This document shows, in pieces, positions 56,239-64,000 of a DNA stretch of 64,000 bases. Location: contig JADCBP010000005.1 of assembly GCA_020253445.1 (NCBI GenBank), positions 186,001 through 250,000 of the forward strand, written 5' to 3'. A program made the translations under genes and the position numbers. Position 1 is the stretch's first letter. Each line of letters opens with the position of its first letter. This stretch comes from Methylobacterium sp. (GTDB taxonomy: Bacteria > Pseudomonadota > Alphaproteobacteria > Rhizobiales > Beijerinckiaceae). The notes under the pieces were generated by a model that saw only the letters and a program-made list of their open reading frames with translations, was not told where the DNA came from and did no database searches.

Positions 56239-57168
56239 ATGCGCCTTGATTCTTCCGCCGCTGGCGTCTTCCCGATCTCGCCCACGCCCTTCCTGCCGGA
56301 CGGGGCCATCGACTGGGCCAGCGCAGAAAAACTCTTTGCCTTCTACGACGCCATTGGCAGCGATGGTGTCACCGTGCTCGGCATCATGGGCGAGGCACCG
56401 AAACTCGAGCCGGGGGAAGCGCTCCAGTTGCTGAAGCTCGCGGTGAAGCATCTTGCGGGCAAGCCGGTGATCGTCGGCGTTTCGGCGCCGGGTCTTGCCG
56501 CCATGCGCAGCCTTGCGCGTGAGGCCATGGAGGCCGGTGCGGCCGGCGTGATGATCGCGCCGCCGAACACCTTGCGTACCGATGACCAGATCGCGGCCTA
56601 TTATGCGCAGGCGATCGAGGCAATCGGCACGGATATTCCCGTGGTGGTGCAGGATTATCCGCTGATCACAAACGTGATCATGACGCCCGGCATCATCCGC
56701 CGCATCGTGAGCGAGAATGCCTCGGTGGTGATGCTCAAGGCCGAGGATTGGCCGGGCCTTGAGAAGATCTCCACCTTGCGGAAGGCACAAGCGGAGGGCG
56801 CGCTGCGGCCCGTTGCCATTCTTGTCGCCAATGGCGGGCTCTTCCTCGATTTCGAGATGGAACGTGGCGCGGATGGCTCGAATACGGGCTATGCTTTCCC
56901 GGAAATGCTGATCGACGTGGTGCGGCTCTCGAAGGCGGGAAGGCGCGATGCGGCACATGACCTTTTTGATGCGCATCTGCCCCTGCTGCGCTACGAGCAG
57001 CAGCCGGGCGTTGGCCTCGCCGTGCGGAAATACGTGCTGATGCGGCGCGGGCTTCTTGCCTCGGATGCCCAGCGCAAGCCGGGCGCCGCCATGAGCGCGA
57101 CCGCGAAAGCGGAAGTGGATTACCTGCTGGCCCGCCTCGGGCGGGTCGATGCCCGCGCGAAGCTCTGA
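56239..57168 (+). CDS. Dihydrodipicolinate synthase/N-acetylneuraminate lyase family protein
   Basis: 309 aa class I aldolase of the DapA superfamily. Key blocks: GVFPISPTPFLPDGAIDW, VTVLGIMGEAPKL, VVVQDYPLI (catalytic Tyr), and VVMLKAEDWPG with the Schiff-base Lys. It departs from true DapA (LGTTGE is changed to LGIMGE), so a 2-oxo-acid or sugar-acid lyase is more likely than lysine synthesis. Starts 3 bases after the RraA-like gene: a two-gene operon of unknown substrate. Ends 7 bases before the convergent hppD. Confidence 0.82.
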   Translation: MRLDSSAAGVFPISPTPFLPDGAIDWASAEKLFAFYDAIGSDGVTVLGIMGEAPKLEPGEALQLLKLAVKHLAGKPVIVGVSAPGLAAMRSLAREAMEAGAAGVMIAPPNTLRTDDQIAAYYAQAIEAIGTDIPVVVQDYPLITNVIMTPGIIRRIVSENASVVMLKAEDWPGLEKISTLRKAQAEGALRPVAILVANGGLFLDFEMERGADGSNTGYAFPEMLIDVVRLSKAGRRDAAHDLFDAHLPLLRYEQQPGVGLAVRKYVLMRRGLLASDAQRKPGAAMSATAKAEVDYLLARLGRVDARAKL

Positions 57169-57175
57169 GGCGTCA

Positions 57176-58288
57176 TCACGCAGCATCGGCCTTCAGCACG
57201 CCACGGCGGATCTGGTCTTCCTCGATGCTCTCGAAAAGCGCGCGGAAATTGCCTTCGCCGAAGCCGTCATCGCCCTTCCGCTGGATGAACTCGAAGAAGA
57301 TCGGGCCGATCACGGTCTTCGAGAAGATCTGCAGCAGGATCTTCGTCTCGCCGCCGCCAACGACCCCTTCTCCATCGATCAGGATGCCGTGCTTCTTCAT
57401 ATGCGCGATCGGCTCCTCATGGCCGGGCACGCGGGCATGGCTCTTCTCGTAATAGGTATCCGGCGGGCCTGGCATGAAGCGGATGCCATTCTCGGCCAGG
57501 CGATCGGTTGCCGAATAGATGTCCTCGGTCGCGACAGCGATGTGCTGGATGCCCTCGCCCTTGTATTTCTTCAGGTATTCCTCGATCTGGCTGTGCTCGT
57601 CCGCGCTCTCGTTGATGGGGATGCGGATGCGCCCGCAGGGGCTCGTCAGCGCGCGGGAGAACAGGCCCGTCAGCTTCCCCTCGATGTCGAAGAAGCGGAT
57701 CTGCCGGAAATTGAAGAGCTTGATGTAGAAATTCGACCACTTGTCCATGTTCCCGCGGAACACATTATGGGTGAGGTGATCGAGATAGTAGAAGCCCACG
57801 CCAGCGGGCTTCGGGTCTTCGGCGCCGAGCCAGGTGAAGTCGTCGTTCGAATAGACCGAGCCCTTTGCGCCGTATCTGTCGACAAAATAAAGCAGCGAAC
57901 CGCCGATGCCCTTGATGGCCGGCACATCGAGCACCTTGTCGGTGCCGTTATAGGGCTCCGCGCCATTCTTCACGGCATGTGCGAAGGCGTGCTGCGCATC
58001 CACCACGCGCCAGGCCATCGAGGGGGCGCAGGGGCCGTGCTCGGCCACGAACTTCGCCGCGAAGCTCTCGGAATCCGCATTCAGGATGTAATTGATGTCA
58101 CCCTGCCGATAGATTGTGATCGACTTCTTCTTGTGCCGCGCGACGGGCCTGTAGCCCATCTGCTGGAAGAGGATCGCCAGCTTCTCCGGCTGGGGATGGG
58201 CGAATTCGACGAACTCGAAACCATCCGTGCCGGCCGGGTTCTCGGCGGTGATGGTGGCGGGCGGGGCTTCGTGCGGAAAGGGACCCAT
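57176..58288 (-). CDS. hppD: 4-hydroxyphenylpyruvate dioxygenase
   Basis: Fe(II) enzyme that converts 4-hydroxyphenylpyruvate to homogentisate in tyrosine breakdown. 370 aa from MGPFPHEAPPATI, with GAGG 8-9 bases upstream. The metal triad is visible: His in YYLDHLTHNV, His in GEGIQHIAVAT, and Glu in PIFFEFIQRKGD. N-terminal half DGFEFVEFAHPQPEKLAILFQQMGY shows the duplicated vicinal oxygen chelate fold. Divergent from an Lrp/AsnC regulator with a perfect inverted repeat between them. hmgA and fahA are not in the window. Confidence 0.95.
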   Translation of the reverse strand: MGPFPHEAPPATITAENPAGTDGFEFVEFAHPQPEKLAILFQQMGYRPVARHKKKSITIYRQGDINYILNADSESFAAKFVAEHGPCAPSMAWRVVDAQHAFAHAVKNGAEPYNGTDKVLDVPAIKGIGGSLLYFVDRYGAKGSVYSNDDFTWLGAEDPKPAGVGFYYLDHLTHNVFRGNMDKWSNFYIKLFNFRQIRFFDIEGKLTGLFSRALTSPCGRIRIPINESADEHSQIEEYLKKYKGEGIQHIAVATEDIYSATDRLAENGIRFMPGPPDTYYEKSHARVPGHEEPIAHMKKHGILIDGEGVVGGGETKILLQIFSKTVIGPIFFEFIQRKGDDGFGEGNFRALFESIEEDQIRRGVLKADAA

Positions 58289-58343
58289 GGCATTTCCTCG
58301 CTGGCGGGAGCTTTTTTTGCTCCAGGCTGATCTGAAGAAACCA

Positions 58344-58378
58344 GAATGCACGCATTCGCACGCAAGGTGCGTGCATTC
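58344..58378. promoter_or_regulatory. Perfect inverted repeat operator between hppD and its Lrp-type regulator
   Basis: GAATGCACGCA (58344-58354) and TGCGTGCATTC (58368-58378) are a perfect 11-bp inverted repeat with a 13-base spacer. The spacer contains a further GCACGCA in direct orientation, 10 bases from the first. It lies 56 bases upstream of hppD and close to the Lrp-type gene; likely the regulator's binding site. Confidence 0.7.
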
Positions 58379-58431
58379 TCGCGCGGATTTCGCGCCAAAT
58401 CAGGCGATATCTTGCGTATCAATCCTTTTTC

Positions 58432-58920
58432 ATGCACAAGTCATGCATGGATCATTTCGATATCAAGCTTCTCGACGCACTCCAGCGTGATGGCCGCCTC
58501 ACCAACAACGAGCTGGCGGAGAAGGTGGGGCTCTCGCCTTCGCAATGTTCGCGCCGCCGCGGCCAGCTCGAGGAGGAGGGTGCGATCCGCGGCTACCATG
58601 CCGCGCTCGAGCCGGGAGCCCTCGGTTTCGGTGTCATCGCCTTCGTGCAGGTGACGCTCGCGACCCATTCGCCTGACAATGCCCGGCGTTTCCAGCAACT
58701 GGTGGAACGGGTGGACGAGGTGCAGGAGGCCTTCGCGGTGACCGGCGAGGCGGATTACCTCGTGAAGATGGTCGCGCCCGATCTTCCTTCTCTTGCGACC
58801 TTGCTGAACGACATCTTCCTGCCGCATGAAAGCGTGGCGCATGTCCGCTCTTCGATCGCATTGACCACGCTGAAGGACAGCCGTTTGTTGCCGGTTTCGC
58901 GCAAGGCGTCACACCGCTAA
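58432..58920 (+). CDS. Lrp/AsnC-family transcriptional regulator
   Basis: 162 aa if started at ATG 58432, 157 aa from ATG 58447 (MDHFDIKLLDALQRDGRL), where the family begins. Winged helix LTNNELAEKVGLSPSQCSRRRGQLEEEGAIRGYHAAL, then a RAM (AsnC ligand) domain: GFGVIAFVQVTLATH, VQEAFAVTGEADYLVKMVAPDLPSLATLLND. Divergent from hppD, so it is the probable regulator of tyrosine catabolism, perhaps responding to tyrosine or 4-hydroxyphenylpyruvate (inference). ATGCA-N7-TGCAT spans its start codons, suggesting self-control. Confidence 0.92.
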   Translation: MHKSCMDHFDIKLLDALQRDGRLTNNELAEKVGLSPSQCSRRRGQLEEEGAIRGYHAALEPGALGFGVIAFVQVTLATHSPDNARRFQQLVERVDEVQEAFAVTGEADYLVKMVAPDLPSLATLLNDIFLPHESVAHVRSSIALTTLKDSRLLPVSRKASHR

Positions 58921-59013
58921 GCCAAAGGCTGTCATTCGGCCATAATCCGGCTAGATAAGGGGGATCAGGCCGGTGGACGCGCCGCGCCTCATGCCTCGGG
59001 GAATATCCAGCCC

Positions 59014-61113
59014 ATGCCTGCATTTGCCTCCTGCCGCGCGCTTGCCCTTGCCATCGCCGCCATTTCCGTTGCTGCACTCGCGCTTAACCTCCGGGGGGCC
59101 CTGCCCGGCGTGCCCTTCTATATTTCGCTGGGGGGCCTCGCGCTGGCGGCGGGCATCCTCACCACGCCGGGCGTCGGCGCGTTCCTGACCTTCTTCATCG
59201 TGTTCTACGGCCTCGGCTATATCGGCCTGATGGCCGTGCTGATGCTCGGCGGCCTACTCGACTTTGGCTGGGTGGCGCAAATCCCGCCGCTGACCGCCCT
59301 CACATCTGCCGCCTTCGGCCTGCTCGCGATCCTGCTCGCGCGACTGCCGGTGACGCGCGAGGTCTTCCAGATCGCCGATCCCTATTTCGAGACCCGTGAC
59401 CGGGGAGTGTTCCGCCTGAAGCCGCTGCCGCAATTCGCGGCTTCCGAACGCTGGATCGCCTTCACGCTGCTGGGCGTGATCATCCTCGTCAACCTCGCGC
59501 AGGTGGGAATATCGGTTCGCCTGAACCAGTGGAACCGGGAATGGTTCGATTCCATTCAGGCGAAGAACGCCGGCGAATTCTGGCGGTTGCTCTACCAGAT
59601 CTGGGTTCCAATTGTGGTCGTTCTGATCGTCTCGAACATCATCGAGTTCGTGATGGTCTCTGTGTTCAAGATCCGCTGGCGCGACTGGATGACCCGGCGG
59701 CTCACCGCTCGCTGGCTTGATGACGGGGCGCATTATCGCCTGCAATTCGAGCGCAATGTCGACAACCCCGACCAGCGAATTCAGGAAGACGTTCGCAAAT
59801 ACACGGAGACAACCTATTCCCTGACCGTCTCGATGATCTCGCAGATATCCTCGCTGGTCTCTTTTTCGGTCATTCTCTGGGGCCTGTCGGCAAACCTGCC
59901 CTTTCCTTCAGAAAGCTTCAGGATTCCGGGTTTTCTGTTCTGGATCGCGCTGATCTATGCCGCCGTGGGCACCATCATCACACATTTCATTGGCCGTCGG
60001 CTGATCCGGCTGAATTTCGAACAGGAGCGCTACGAAGCGAATTTCCGCTACATGCTCGCGCGCCTCCGGGAATTCAACGAGCCCGTCGCGTTGCTGAGTG
60101 GAGAGGCCGCCGAGCGCAAGCGCCTTTCCGAGCGGTTCGGCCAGGTCATCCGCAATTTCATGGAGATCGTTGCCGTACAGAAGTGGCTCTCGGCCTTCAT
60201 CCAGTTCTATGGTTCCGCCAACAGCGTCATTCCCATTGTCATCACCGCGCCGTTCTATTTTCTCGGCAACATCACGCTTGGCGTGCTGACCCAGACAGCA
60301 GGAGCTTTCGCGCGCGTGGACGCAGCGCTCTCCTTCTTCATCGATCGCTATGCGATGCTGGCGGATTACAAGGCCGTTTGCGATCGCCTCAACACCTTCG
60401 AGCAATCGATCGACGAGGCGCAGAAATCCCTGGCCGGTTCGAAGATCAAGAGCGCGCCGAATGGCAGCAATGCCCTCGGCATTCCGGCGCTCAGGCTGGC
60501 CCTGCCCTCCGGCCAGCCCATGCTCGACGTGAAGGACCTCACCATCCGCGCGGGTGAGCGCACCCTGCTCACGGGCCCCTCGGGCTCGGGCAAATCCACC
60601 CTGTTCCGGGCGATCGCGGGCATCTGGCCCTTTGGCGATGGCCGGATCGACCTGCCTTCCGATGGCGCGATCATGCTTCTGCCGCAGCGCCCCTACATTC
60701 CCATAGGCACGCTGCGCGAGGCAGTGAGCTACCCGGCAACGAATGGCAGCTTCAGCGATGACGCGATCCGCGATGCCCTGACGCGCGTGCATCTCACGCA
60801 TCTGCTGGGCCGGCTGGACGAGGCCACGAACTGGTCGCAGGTTCTTTCCGGCGGCGAGCAGCAGCGGCTCGCCGTGGCGCGCGCGATTCTTGCCCGACCG
60901 GGGTGGCTTTTCCTCGATGAGGCCACCTCGGCTCTCGATGAAGGGCTGGAAGCAGCAGTCTACAAGGCGCTGCACGATGCCCTGCCGCAGACCACCCTCG
61001 TCTCGATCGGCCATCGTTCCAGCCTCATAGCGATGCACGATCGACGCATCGATCTTCACAAGCGGGAGGATGGGCTTTTCACGCCGCGCGAGGTTCAGCC
61101 GCATACGGCCTGA
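59014..61113 (+). CDS. BacA/YddA-type ABC transporter, permease and ATPase in one chain
   Basis: 699 aa. Three to four hydrophobic helices precede residue 125, an extra N-terminal block; then the SbmA/BacA-like membrane domain (LNQWNREWFDSIQAKNAGEFWRLL, WRDWMTRRLTARWL, NPDQRIQEDVRKYTE, all typical). The ATPase domain has Walker A GPSGSGKST at 521-529, signature LSGGEQQRLAVARAIL and Walker B WLFLDEATSALDE. Family members move vitamin B12, very-long-chain fatty acyl groups or peptides. Single gene with a terminator downstream; substrate unknown. Confidence 0.9.
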   Translation: MPAFASCRALALAIAAISVAALALNLRGALPGVPFYISLGGLALAAGILTTPGVGAFLTFFIVFYGLGYIGLMAVLMLGGLLDFGWVAQIPPLTALTSAAFGLLAILLARLPVTREVFQIADPYFETRDRGVFRLKPLPQFAASERWIAFTLLGVIILVNLAQVGISVRLNQWNREWFDSIQAKNAGEFWRLLYQIWVPIVVVLIVSNIIEFVMVSVFKIRWRDWMTRRLTARWLDDGAHYRLQFERNVDNPDQRIQEDVRKYTETTYSLTVSMISQISSLVSFSVILWGLSANLPFPSESFRIPGFLFWIALIYAAVGTIITHFIGRRLIRLNFEQERYEANFRYMLARLREFNEPVALLSGEAAERKRLSERFGQVIRNFMEIVAVQKWLSAFIQFYGSANSVIPIVITAPFYFLGNITLGVLTQTAGAFARVDAALSFFIDRYAMLADYKAVCDRLNTFEQSIDEAQKSLAGSKIKSAPNGSNALGIPALRLALPSGQPMLDVKDLTIRAGERTLLTGPSGSGKSTLFRAIAGIWPFGDGRIDLPSDGAIMLLPQRPYIPIGTLREAVSYPATNGSFSDDAIRDALTRVHLTHLLGRLDEATNWSQVLSGGEQQRLAVARAILARPGWLFLDEATSALDEGLEAAVYKALHDALPQTTLVSIGHRSSLIAMHDRRIDLHKREDGLFTPREVQPHTA

Positions 61114-61220
61114 AATATCATCCGGGGCCTGTGATCCAGCCGAGGGGCCGCACGTAAAGAACAATGCGGTGTTGAGCCGCGGGTTGTCGCGAAACATTCC
61201 CCCGATTCGCCAACCAGTTT

Positions 61221-61256
61221 GAGGCCGCCAATCCCCCTGGCGGCCTCTTCCTTTTC
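61221..61256 (+). terminator. Intrinsic terminator between the ABC transporter and hisG genes
   Basis: GAGGCCGCC-AATCCCCCT-GGCGGCCTC, a perfect 9-bp stem followed by TTCCTTTT. It stands between two convergent genes. Confidence 0.75.
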
Positions 61257-61269
61257 AGCGGCTCGCTTC

Positions 61270-61312
61270 ATGCCGCGTCATTCGCGGGTTTTTTATGCCG
61301 CGTCATTCGCGG
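61270..61312. repeat. 18-bp direct repeat at the hisG 3' end
   Basis: ATGCCGCGTCATTCGCGG occurs at 61270-61287 and 61295-61312, a 25-base period. On the minus strand the upstream copy encodes the last hisG codons (AANDAA) and reaches into its TAA stop; the second copy repeats ANDAA and ends in TGA. Confidence 0.9.
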
Positions 61313-62285
61313 CTTGCGGGGGCAGCGCTGCGGAGAGCCGGTCGAAGAGCGGATTCTCCGGGCTGAAGGCATATTCCGGCGAGGCAACCAGCACGCGCCG
61401 CGCACCGGCCGCCACCAGCCTGTCCGCGAGATGGGGCACATTGCCCCTGGACACCAGCAGGCTCACGATGCCCGCGCCGCCATCGAGCAGGATTTCGCCG
61501 CCGAGTTCGGTGATCTCGCGCGCCAGCGCCTCCGGCACGCCCCCTTGGAGGAAGGCGCGCAGTTCGCGCCGCGTGGAGGCTTCCTTCTCGGCATGGATGC
61601 GCGCGAGAACCTGACGCGCGGCCTCGCGATGACCGGCATTCCAGTTCGCGACGCGGCTCGCGACCAGCCAGGCCTCGGATCTCAGCATGATGCCATCATC
61701 GAGAATCTTCAGCGCATTGGCGGCGAGCGTGGAGCCTGTCGTGGTGATATCCACGATGCAATCCGCCGTGCCGGCCGCAGGGGCGCCTTCCGTGGCGCCC
61801 AGGCTTTCGACGATCCGGTAATCCGCGATGCCGTGCCGCTTGAAGAAGCGTCGGGTGAGATTGATGTATTTCGTCGCCACACGAAGGCGCCGGCCCTTGT
61901 CATGGCGGAAACCGGCCGCGACATCCTCGATATCGGCCATGGCATGCACATCGATCCAGGCCTGCGGGACCGCGACAACGACATTCGCGAAGCCGAAGCC
62001 GAGCGGCACCAGCATCTCCACTTTCGCCTTGGGATCGGGCAGGGCCTCCTCGATGAGATCCGCGCCCGTCAGGCCGAAATGCACCGAGCCGCGCGCCAGT
62101 TCCGCGACGATCTCGCTGGCCGAGAGAAAGGCGATCTCCACGCCATCAAGGCCGGAAATCGCGCCGCGATAATCGCGCGCGCCGCGTGCCTGGCTCACAT
62201 TCAGGCCGGCCTTCGCGAAGAAGGCGAAGGCATTTTCCTGCAGCCGCCCCTTGGAGGGCAGGCCGATGATCAGCGGATTGCTCAT
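61293..62285 (-). CDS. hisG: ATP phosphoribosyltransferase
   Basis: First enzyme of histidine synthesis: joins ATP and PRPP. 330 aa. Blocks: GLPSKGRLQENAFAFFAKAG, FGLTGADLIEE, RVATKYINLTRRFFKRHGI and the PRPP loop DCIVDITTTGSTLAANAL. The presence of hisZ immediately upstream fits the HisG-HisZ complex; the length is more than the 210-230 aa of the classical short HisG because of a C-terminal region of about 100 residues (LGGEILLDGGAGIVSLLVSRGNVP) found in Rhizobiales. It overlaps hisZ by 4 bases. Confidence 0.94.
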   Translation of the reverse strand: MSNPLIIGLPSKGRLQENAFAFFAKAGLNVSQARGARDYRGAISGLDGVEIAFLSASEIVAELARGSVHFGLTGADLIEEALPDPKAKVEMLVPLGFGFANVVVAVPQAWIDVHAMADIEDVAAGFRHDKGRRLRVATKYINLTRRFFKRHGIADYRIVESLGATEGAPAAGTADCIVDITTTGSTLAANALKILDDGIMLRSEAWLVASRVANWNAGHREAARQVLARIHAEKEASTRRELRAFLQGGVPEALAREITELGGEILLDGGAGIVSLLVSRGNVPHLADRLVAAGARRVLVASPEYAFSPENPLFDRLSAALPPQAANDAA

Positions 62286-63457
62286 GGTGCGTCTCCCGCA
62301 AGGCGTTCAAGCCAGATCGCGGCGCCGATGGCCGGCACCTCGTGGCCAAGCCGCTCGAAGAGCCGGTCGTAGCGCCCGCCGGCTGCCACCGGGCGATCCG
62401 TGCCAGCCCGCCGCAGCTCGAAGACGAAGCCGGAATAATAATCGAGATTGCGCGCAAAACCGGCCGAAGCCTGCAACGTGGAAAGCGTGAAGCCCCTCGC
62501 TTCGAGGAAGCCCGTGCGCAAATCGAAGCGTTCGAGCACCGCGGAGAGGTCGAGCCCCGCCTCCTCCGCCAAAGCGCGCACCGCGCGCGAGACTTGATCC
62601 GGCTCGCCGGAAATCGAAAGGAAGCGCCTCAGGATCGCCTTCGGTTCCTCGCCCAGCGCCTGCGAATCCTCGCGCGCGCGATCAAGGAAGCGGCTCGCGA
62701 TATCCTCCGCCGAACGCCCCCCCACGGCCGAGATGCCGGCGAGCGAGAGCAGGTCCTTCACGAAGGCCTTGGCCTCCCCGGGGTCGGCATCCTTCAGCGC
62801 ATCCAGCACGCCGGAATAGCGTGCAAGACCCTTGGCCTCGGGCCTTCCACCGGCGAGCGGGGCCTCGAGCAACGCCTCGATCCGCCCCTCGCCGAGCGCG
62901 AGGCTGAGGCGGCGCGCGAGAACGGGCGAGAGGTTCAACGTCTCGATGAGGCGCGCGAACAGCGCAAGATCGCCCACGCGAAGGGTGAGCCCCTCCGCGC
63001 CGATTTCATCCGTCACCGCGCCATGCACTTCCGCGAGGAGATCGGCATCCGCCGCCTCGCGATCCGTCCGCCCGAGGGATTCGGCGCTGAACTGCCAGAA
63101 CTCGGCGTTTTCGCCGGGGCGCTGGCGAAATACCGGGCCGAGGAAGGCGAGATCGGCCCGCCGTCCGACAATACCGGATTTCAGATAGGCCAGAGCGGCG
63201 GGAATGGTGAATTCCGGCCTGAGACACAATTCCTCGCCCTCGTCATCGGTTGTCACGAAGAGGCGGCGGCGGATATCCTCGCCAGAGAGTTCCAGAAACG
63301 GTTCGGCGGGCTGGAGCACCGGCACGTCCGAGGCCGCATAGCCAACGCGGGCGAAACGCGCGACGAGGCGCGCCCCCAGCGCATTCACGCCGTTTTCAGC
63401 CCAAGCGCCCCGCGCGAGGCGCGCCGTGCCGGAGTTTCGCCTTTGGTCCATCACCAT
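62282..63457 (-). CDS. hisZ: ATP phosphoribosyltransferase regulatory subunit HisZ
   Basis: Histidyl-tRNA-synthetase paralog that activates HisG and carries feedback control, with no charging activity. 391 aa from MVMDQRRNSG; GAGG stands 8 bases before this ATG. Class II synthetase-like motifs: RPEFTIPAALAYL, FLGPVFRQRPGENAEFWQFSAESLG, and ARNLDYYSGFVFELRRAG with AAGGRYDRLFERLG. It lacks a C-terminal anticodon domain. It overlaps hisG by 4 bases; hisS lies upstream on the same strand, 232 bases away. Confidence 0.93.
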   Translation of the reverse strand: MVMDQRRNSGTARLARGAWAENGVNALGARLVARFARVGYAASDVPVLQPAEPFLELSGEDIRRRLFVTTDDEGEELCLRPEFTIPAALAYLKSGIVGRRADLAFLGPVFRQRPGENAEFWQFSAESLGRTDREAADADLLAEVHGAVTDEIGAEGLTLRVGDLALFARLIETLNLSPVLARRLSLALGEGRIEALLEAPLAGGRPEAKGLARYSGVLDALKDADPGEAKAFVKDLLSLAGISAVGGRSAEDIASRFLDRAREDSQALGEEPKAILRRFLSISGEPDQVSRAVRALAEEAGLDLSAVLERFDLRTGFLEARGFTLSTLQASAGFARNLDYYSGFVFELRRAGTDRPVAAGGRYDRLFERLGHEVPAIGAAIWLERLAGDAP

Positions 63458-63556
63458 CCCCAAAACCTCGATTTTCGACCCGCTTCTACCAGCGCGCGCG
63501 CGACAAGGCGACGACAAGTTCGAAACGGGATGAATCGTTTTGGCGTGTTGCTGTCA

Positions 63557-63680
63557 TTCCCGACGCGGCGGAAGCCGCGAGCGGGAACCGACGGACTCAA
63601 CCGTCATGCCCGGGCTTGGGCCGGGCATCCACGCCTTCAGCTGCTGAGACGTGGATGGCCGGAACAGGTCCGGCCATGAC
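63557..63680. repeat. Two adjacent palindromic extragenic repeats between hisS and hisZ
   Basis: First, TTCCCG-A-CGCGGC-GGAA-GCCGCG-AG-CGGGAA at 63557-63587. Second, 63603-63680, bounded by GTCATG and CATGAC with inner CCCGG/CCGGG stems and ATCCACG/CGTGGAT arms. The second has the form of mobile palindromic repeats I know from many high-GC alphaproteobacteria. No gene is present in the gap 63458-63689. Confidence 0.8.
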
Positions 63681-63689
63681 GCCCGTGGC

Positions 63690-64000
63690 TCAGCGATGCC
63701 GGGCGAGAACCTCGCGCACTTTCGCGACAACTTCGGAAACCGGCACGGCGAATTGCGCCTCGGCCTGTTTCGCGAGATATTCGGTGCGATCCTTGATGTC
63801 GGTGAGGGTCGCGCCGAGGATGAGGTCCTTCACCTGCACCTCGCCCTTCTCGCGCTCGTTCGAGCCTTGAATCAGCGCCACGCGGGCGTTGCGCTTGTCG
63901 GCATATTTCAGCTGCGCCTTCATGCCGGCGGAACCGAGATAGATTTCGGAGGGTATGCCGGCGCCGCGAAGGCTCGCCACGATCTGCTGATAGCTCGCCA
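63690..64000 (-). CDS. hisS: Histidine-tRNA ligase (5' part cut by window edge)
   Basis: The C-terminal 102 codons of HisRS, continuing past 64000. What is visible is the HGTP anticodon-binding domain: [57 protein letters not shown]. It pairs with the tRNA-His at 34212, which lacks G-1:C73; known alphaproteobacterial HisRS enzymes of this kind have diverged in step, but the part that contacts the acceptor is outside the window. Confidence 0.9.
   Translation of the reverse strand, partial: ASYQQIVASLRGAGIPSEIYLGSAGMKAQLKYADKRNARVALIQGSNEREKGEVQVKDLILGATLTDIKDRTEYLAKQAEAQFAVPVSEVVAKVREVLARHR

Overview
The window is a 64 kb chromosomal stretch of a high-GC alphaproteobacterium, most likely of the order Rhizobiales (Hyphomicrobiales). 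Signs of this are the murA / hisD / UPF0262 / low-molecular-weight phosphatase block, a HisZ-type regulatory partner next to HisG, a 5-aminolevulinate synthase (C4 pathway) for heme, two phasin-family proteins, a very large PAS-domain histidine kinase, a Fur/Mur-type regulator beside a sitABCD transporter, and a tRNA-His with A73 and no encoded G-1. An interspersed repeat of the AAGTGG-N2-ACCGGTT kind, which I recall as common in this order, is also present. I cannot name the genus safely. There is no rRNA operon, prophage, insertion sequence or CRISPR array; gene density is about one gene per kilobase.

Layout. 0-5.3 kb: tadA (cut by the window edge), an RluB-like pseudouridine synthase with very long Arg-rich tails, rsmD, and mutL of the endonuclease type. 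5.3-20.7 kb: typA, an orphan membrane-anchored TAXI protein, argG, a MoeB/ThiF-like protein, a small exported protein, pheT (without pheS), a class I aminotransferase, a RecD/Dda-like helicase, a hydroxyacid dehydrogenase, anmK, and the hisD - UPF0262 - phosphatase operon. 20.7-29.2 kb: a three-copy 62-bp repeat, murA with a 57-aa partner gene, hemA, a phasin, a 999-aa PAS kinase and an L,D-transpeptidase. 29.2-34.1 kb: the lutABC lactate operon, which contains an extra AT-rich 62-aa gene between lutB and lutC, then a phosphopantetheinyl transferase and a TerC protein. 34.1-40.5 kb: tRNA-His, a second phasin-like protein, tRNA-Thr, a gene-poor stretch, a KefB/YbaL-type antiporter and a two-component pair. 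40.5-45.7 kb: pcaC-pcaH-pcaG (protocatechuate breakdown) diverging from puuD - allantoate amidohydrolase - DUF3830 (urate/ureide breakdown). 45.7-52.4 kb: Fur-type regulator and sitABCD (Mn/Fe uptake), copZ and copA (copper). 52.4-64 kb: a MoeA-periplasmic-binding fusion with a degenerate MoeA-like partner, an RraA-like protein with a DapA-family lyase, hppD with a divergent Lrp/AsnC regulator, a BacA/YddA-type ABC transporter, and hisG-hisZ-hisS (hisS cut by the edge).

Most genes are ordinary housekeeping or catabolic genes. The most unusual items are the foreign-looking 62-aa gene set between lutB and lutC with 4-base overlaps on both sides; an interspersed repeat at four loci, one copy of which supplies the pcaG ribosome binding site; a perfect 11-bp inverted repeat between hppD and its Lrp-type regulator; duplicated 3' ends (stop codon included) of two unrelated genes; the paired MoeA-like proteins; and the orphan TAXI protein. 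I did not find a clear new defence or mobile system.
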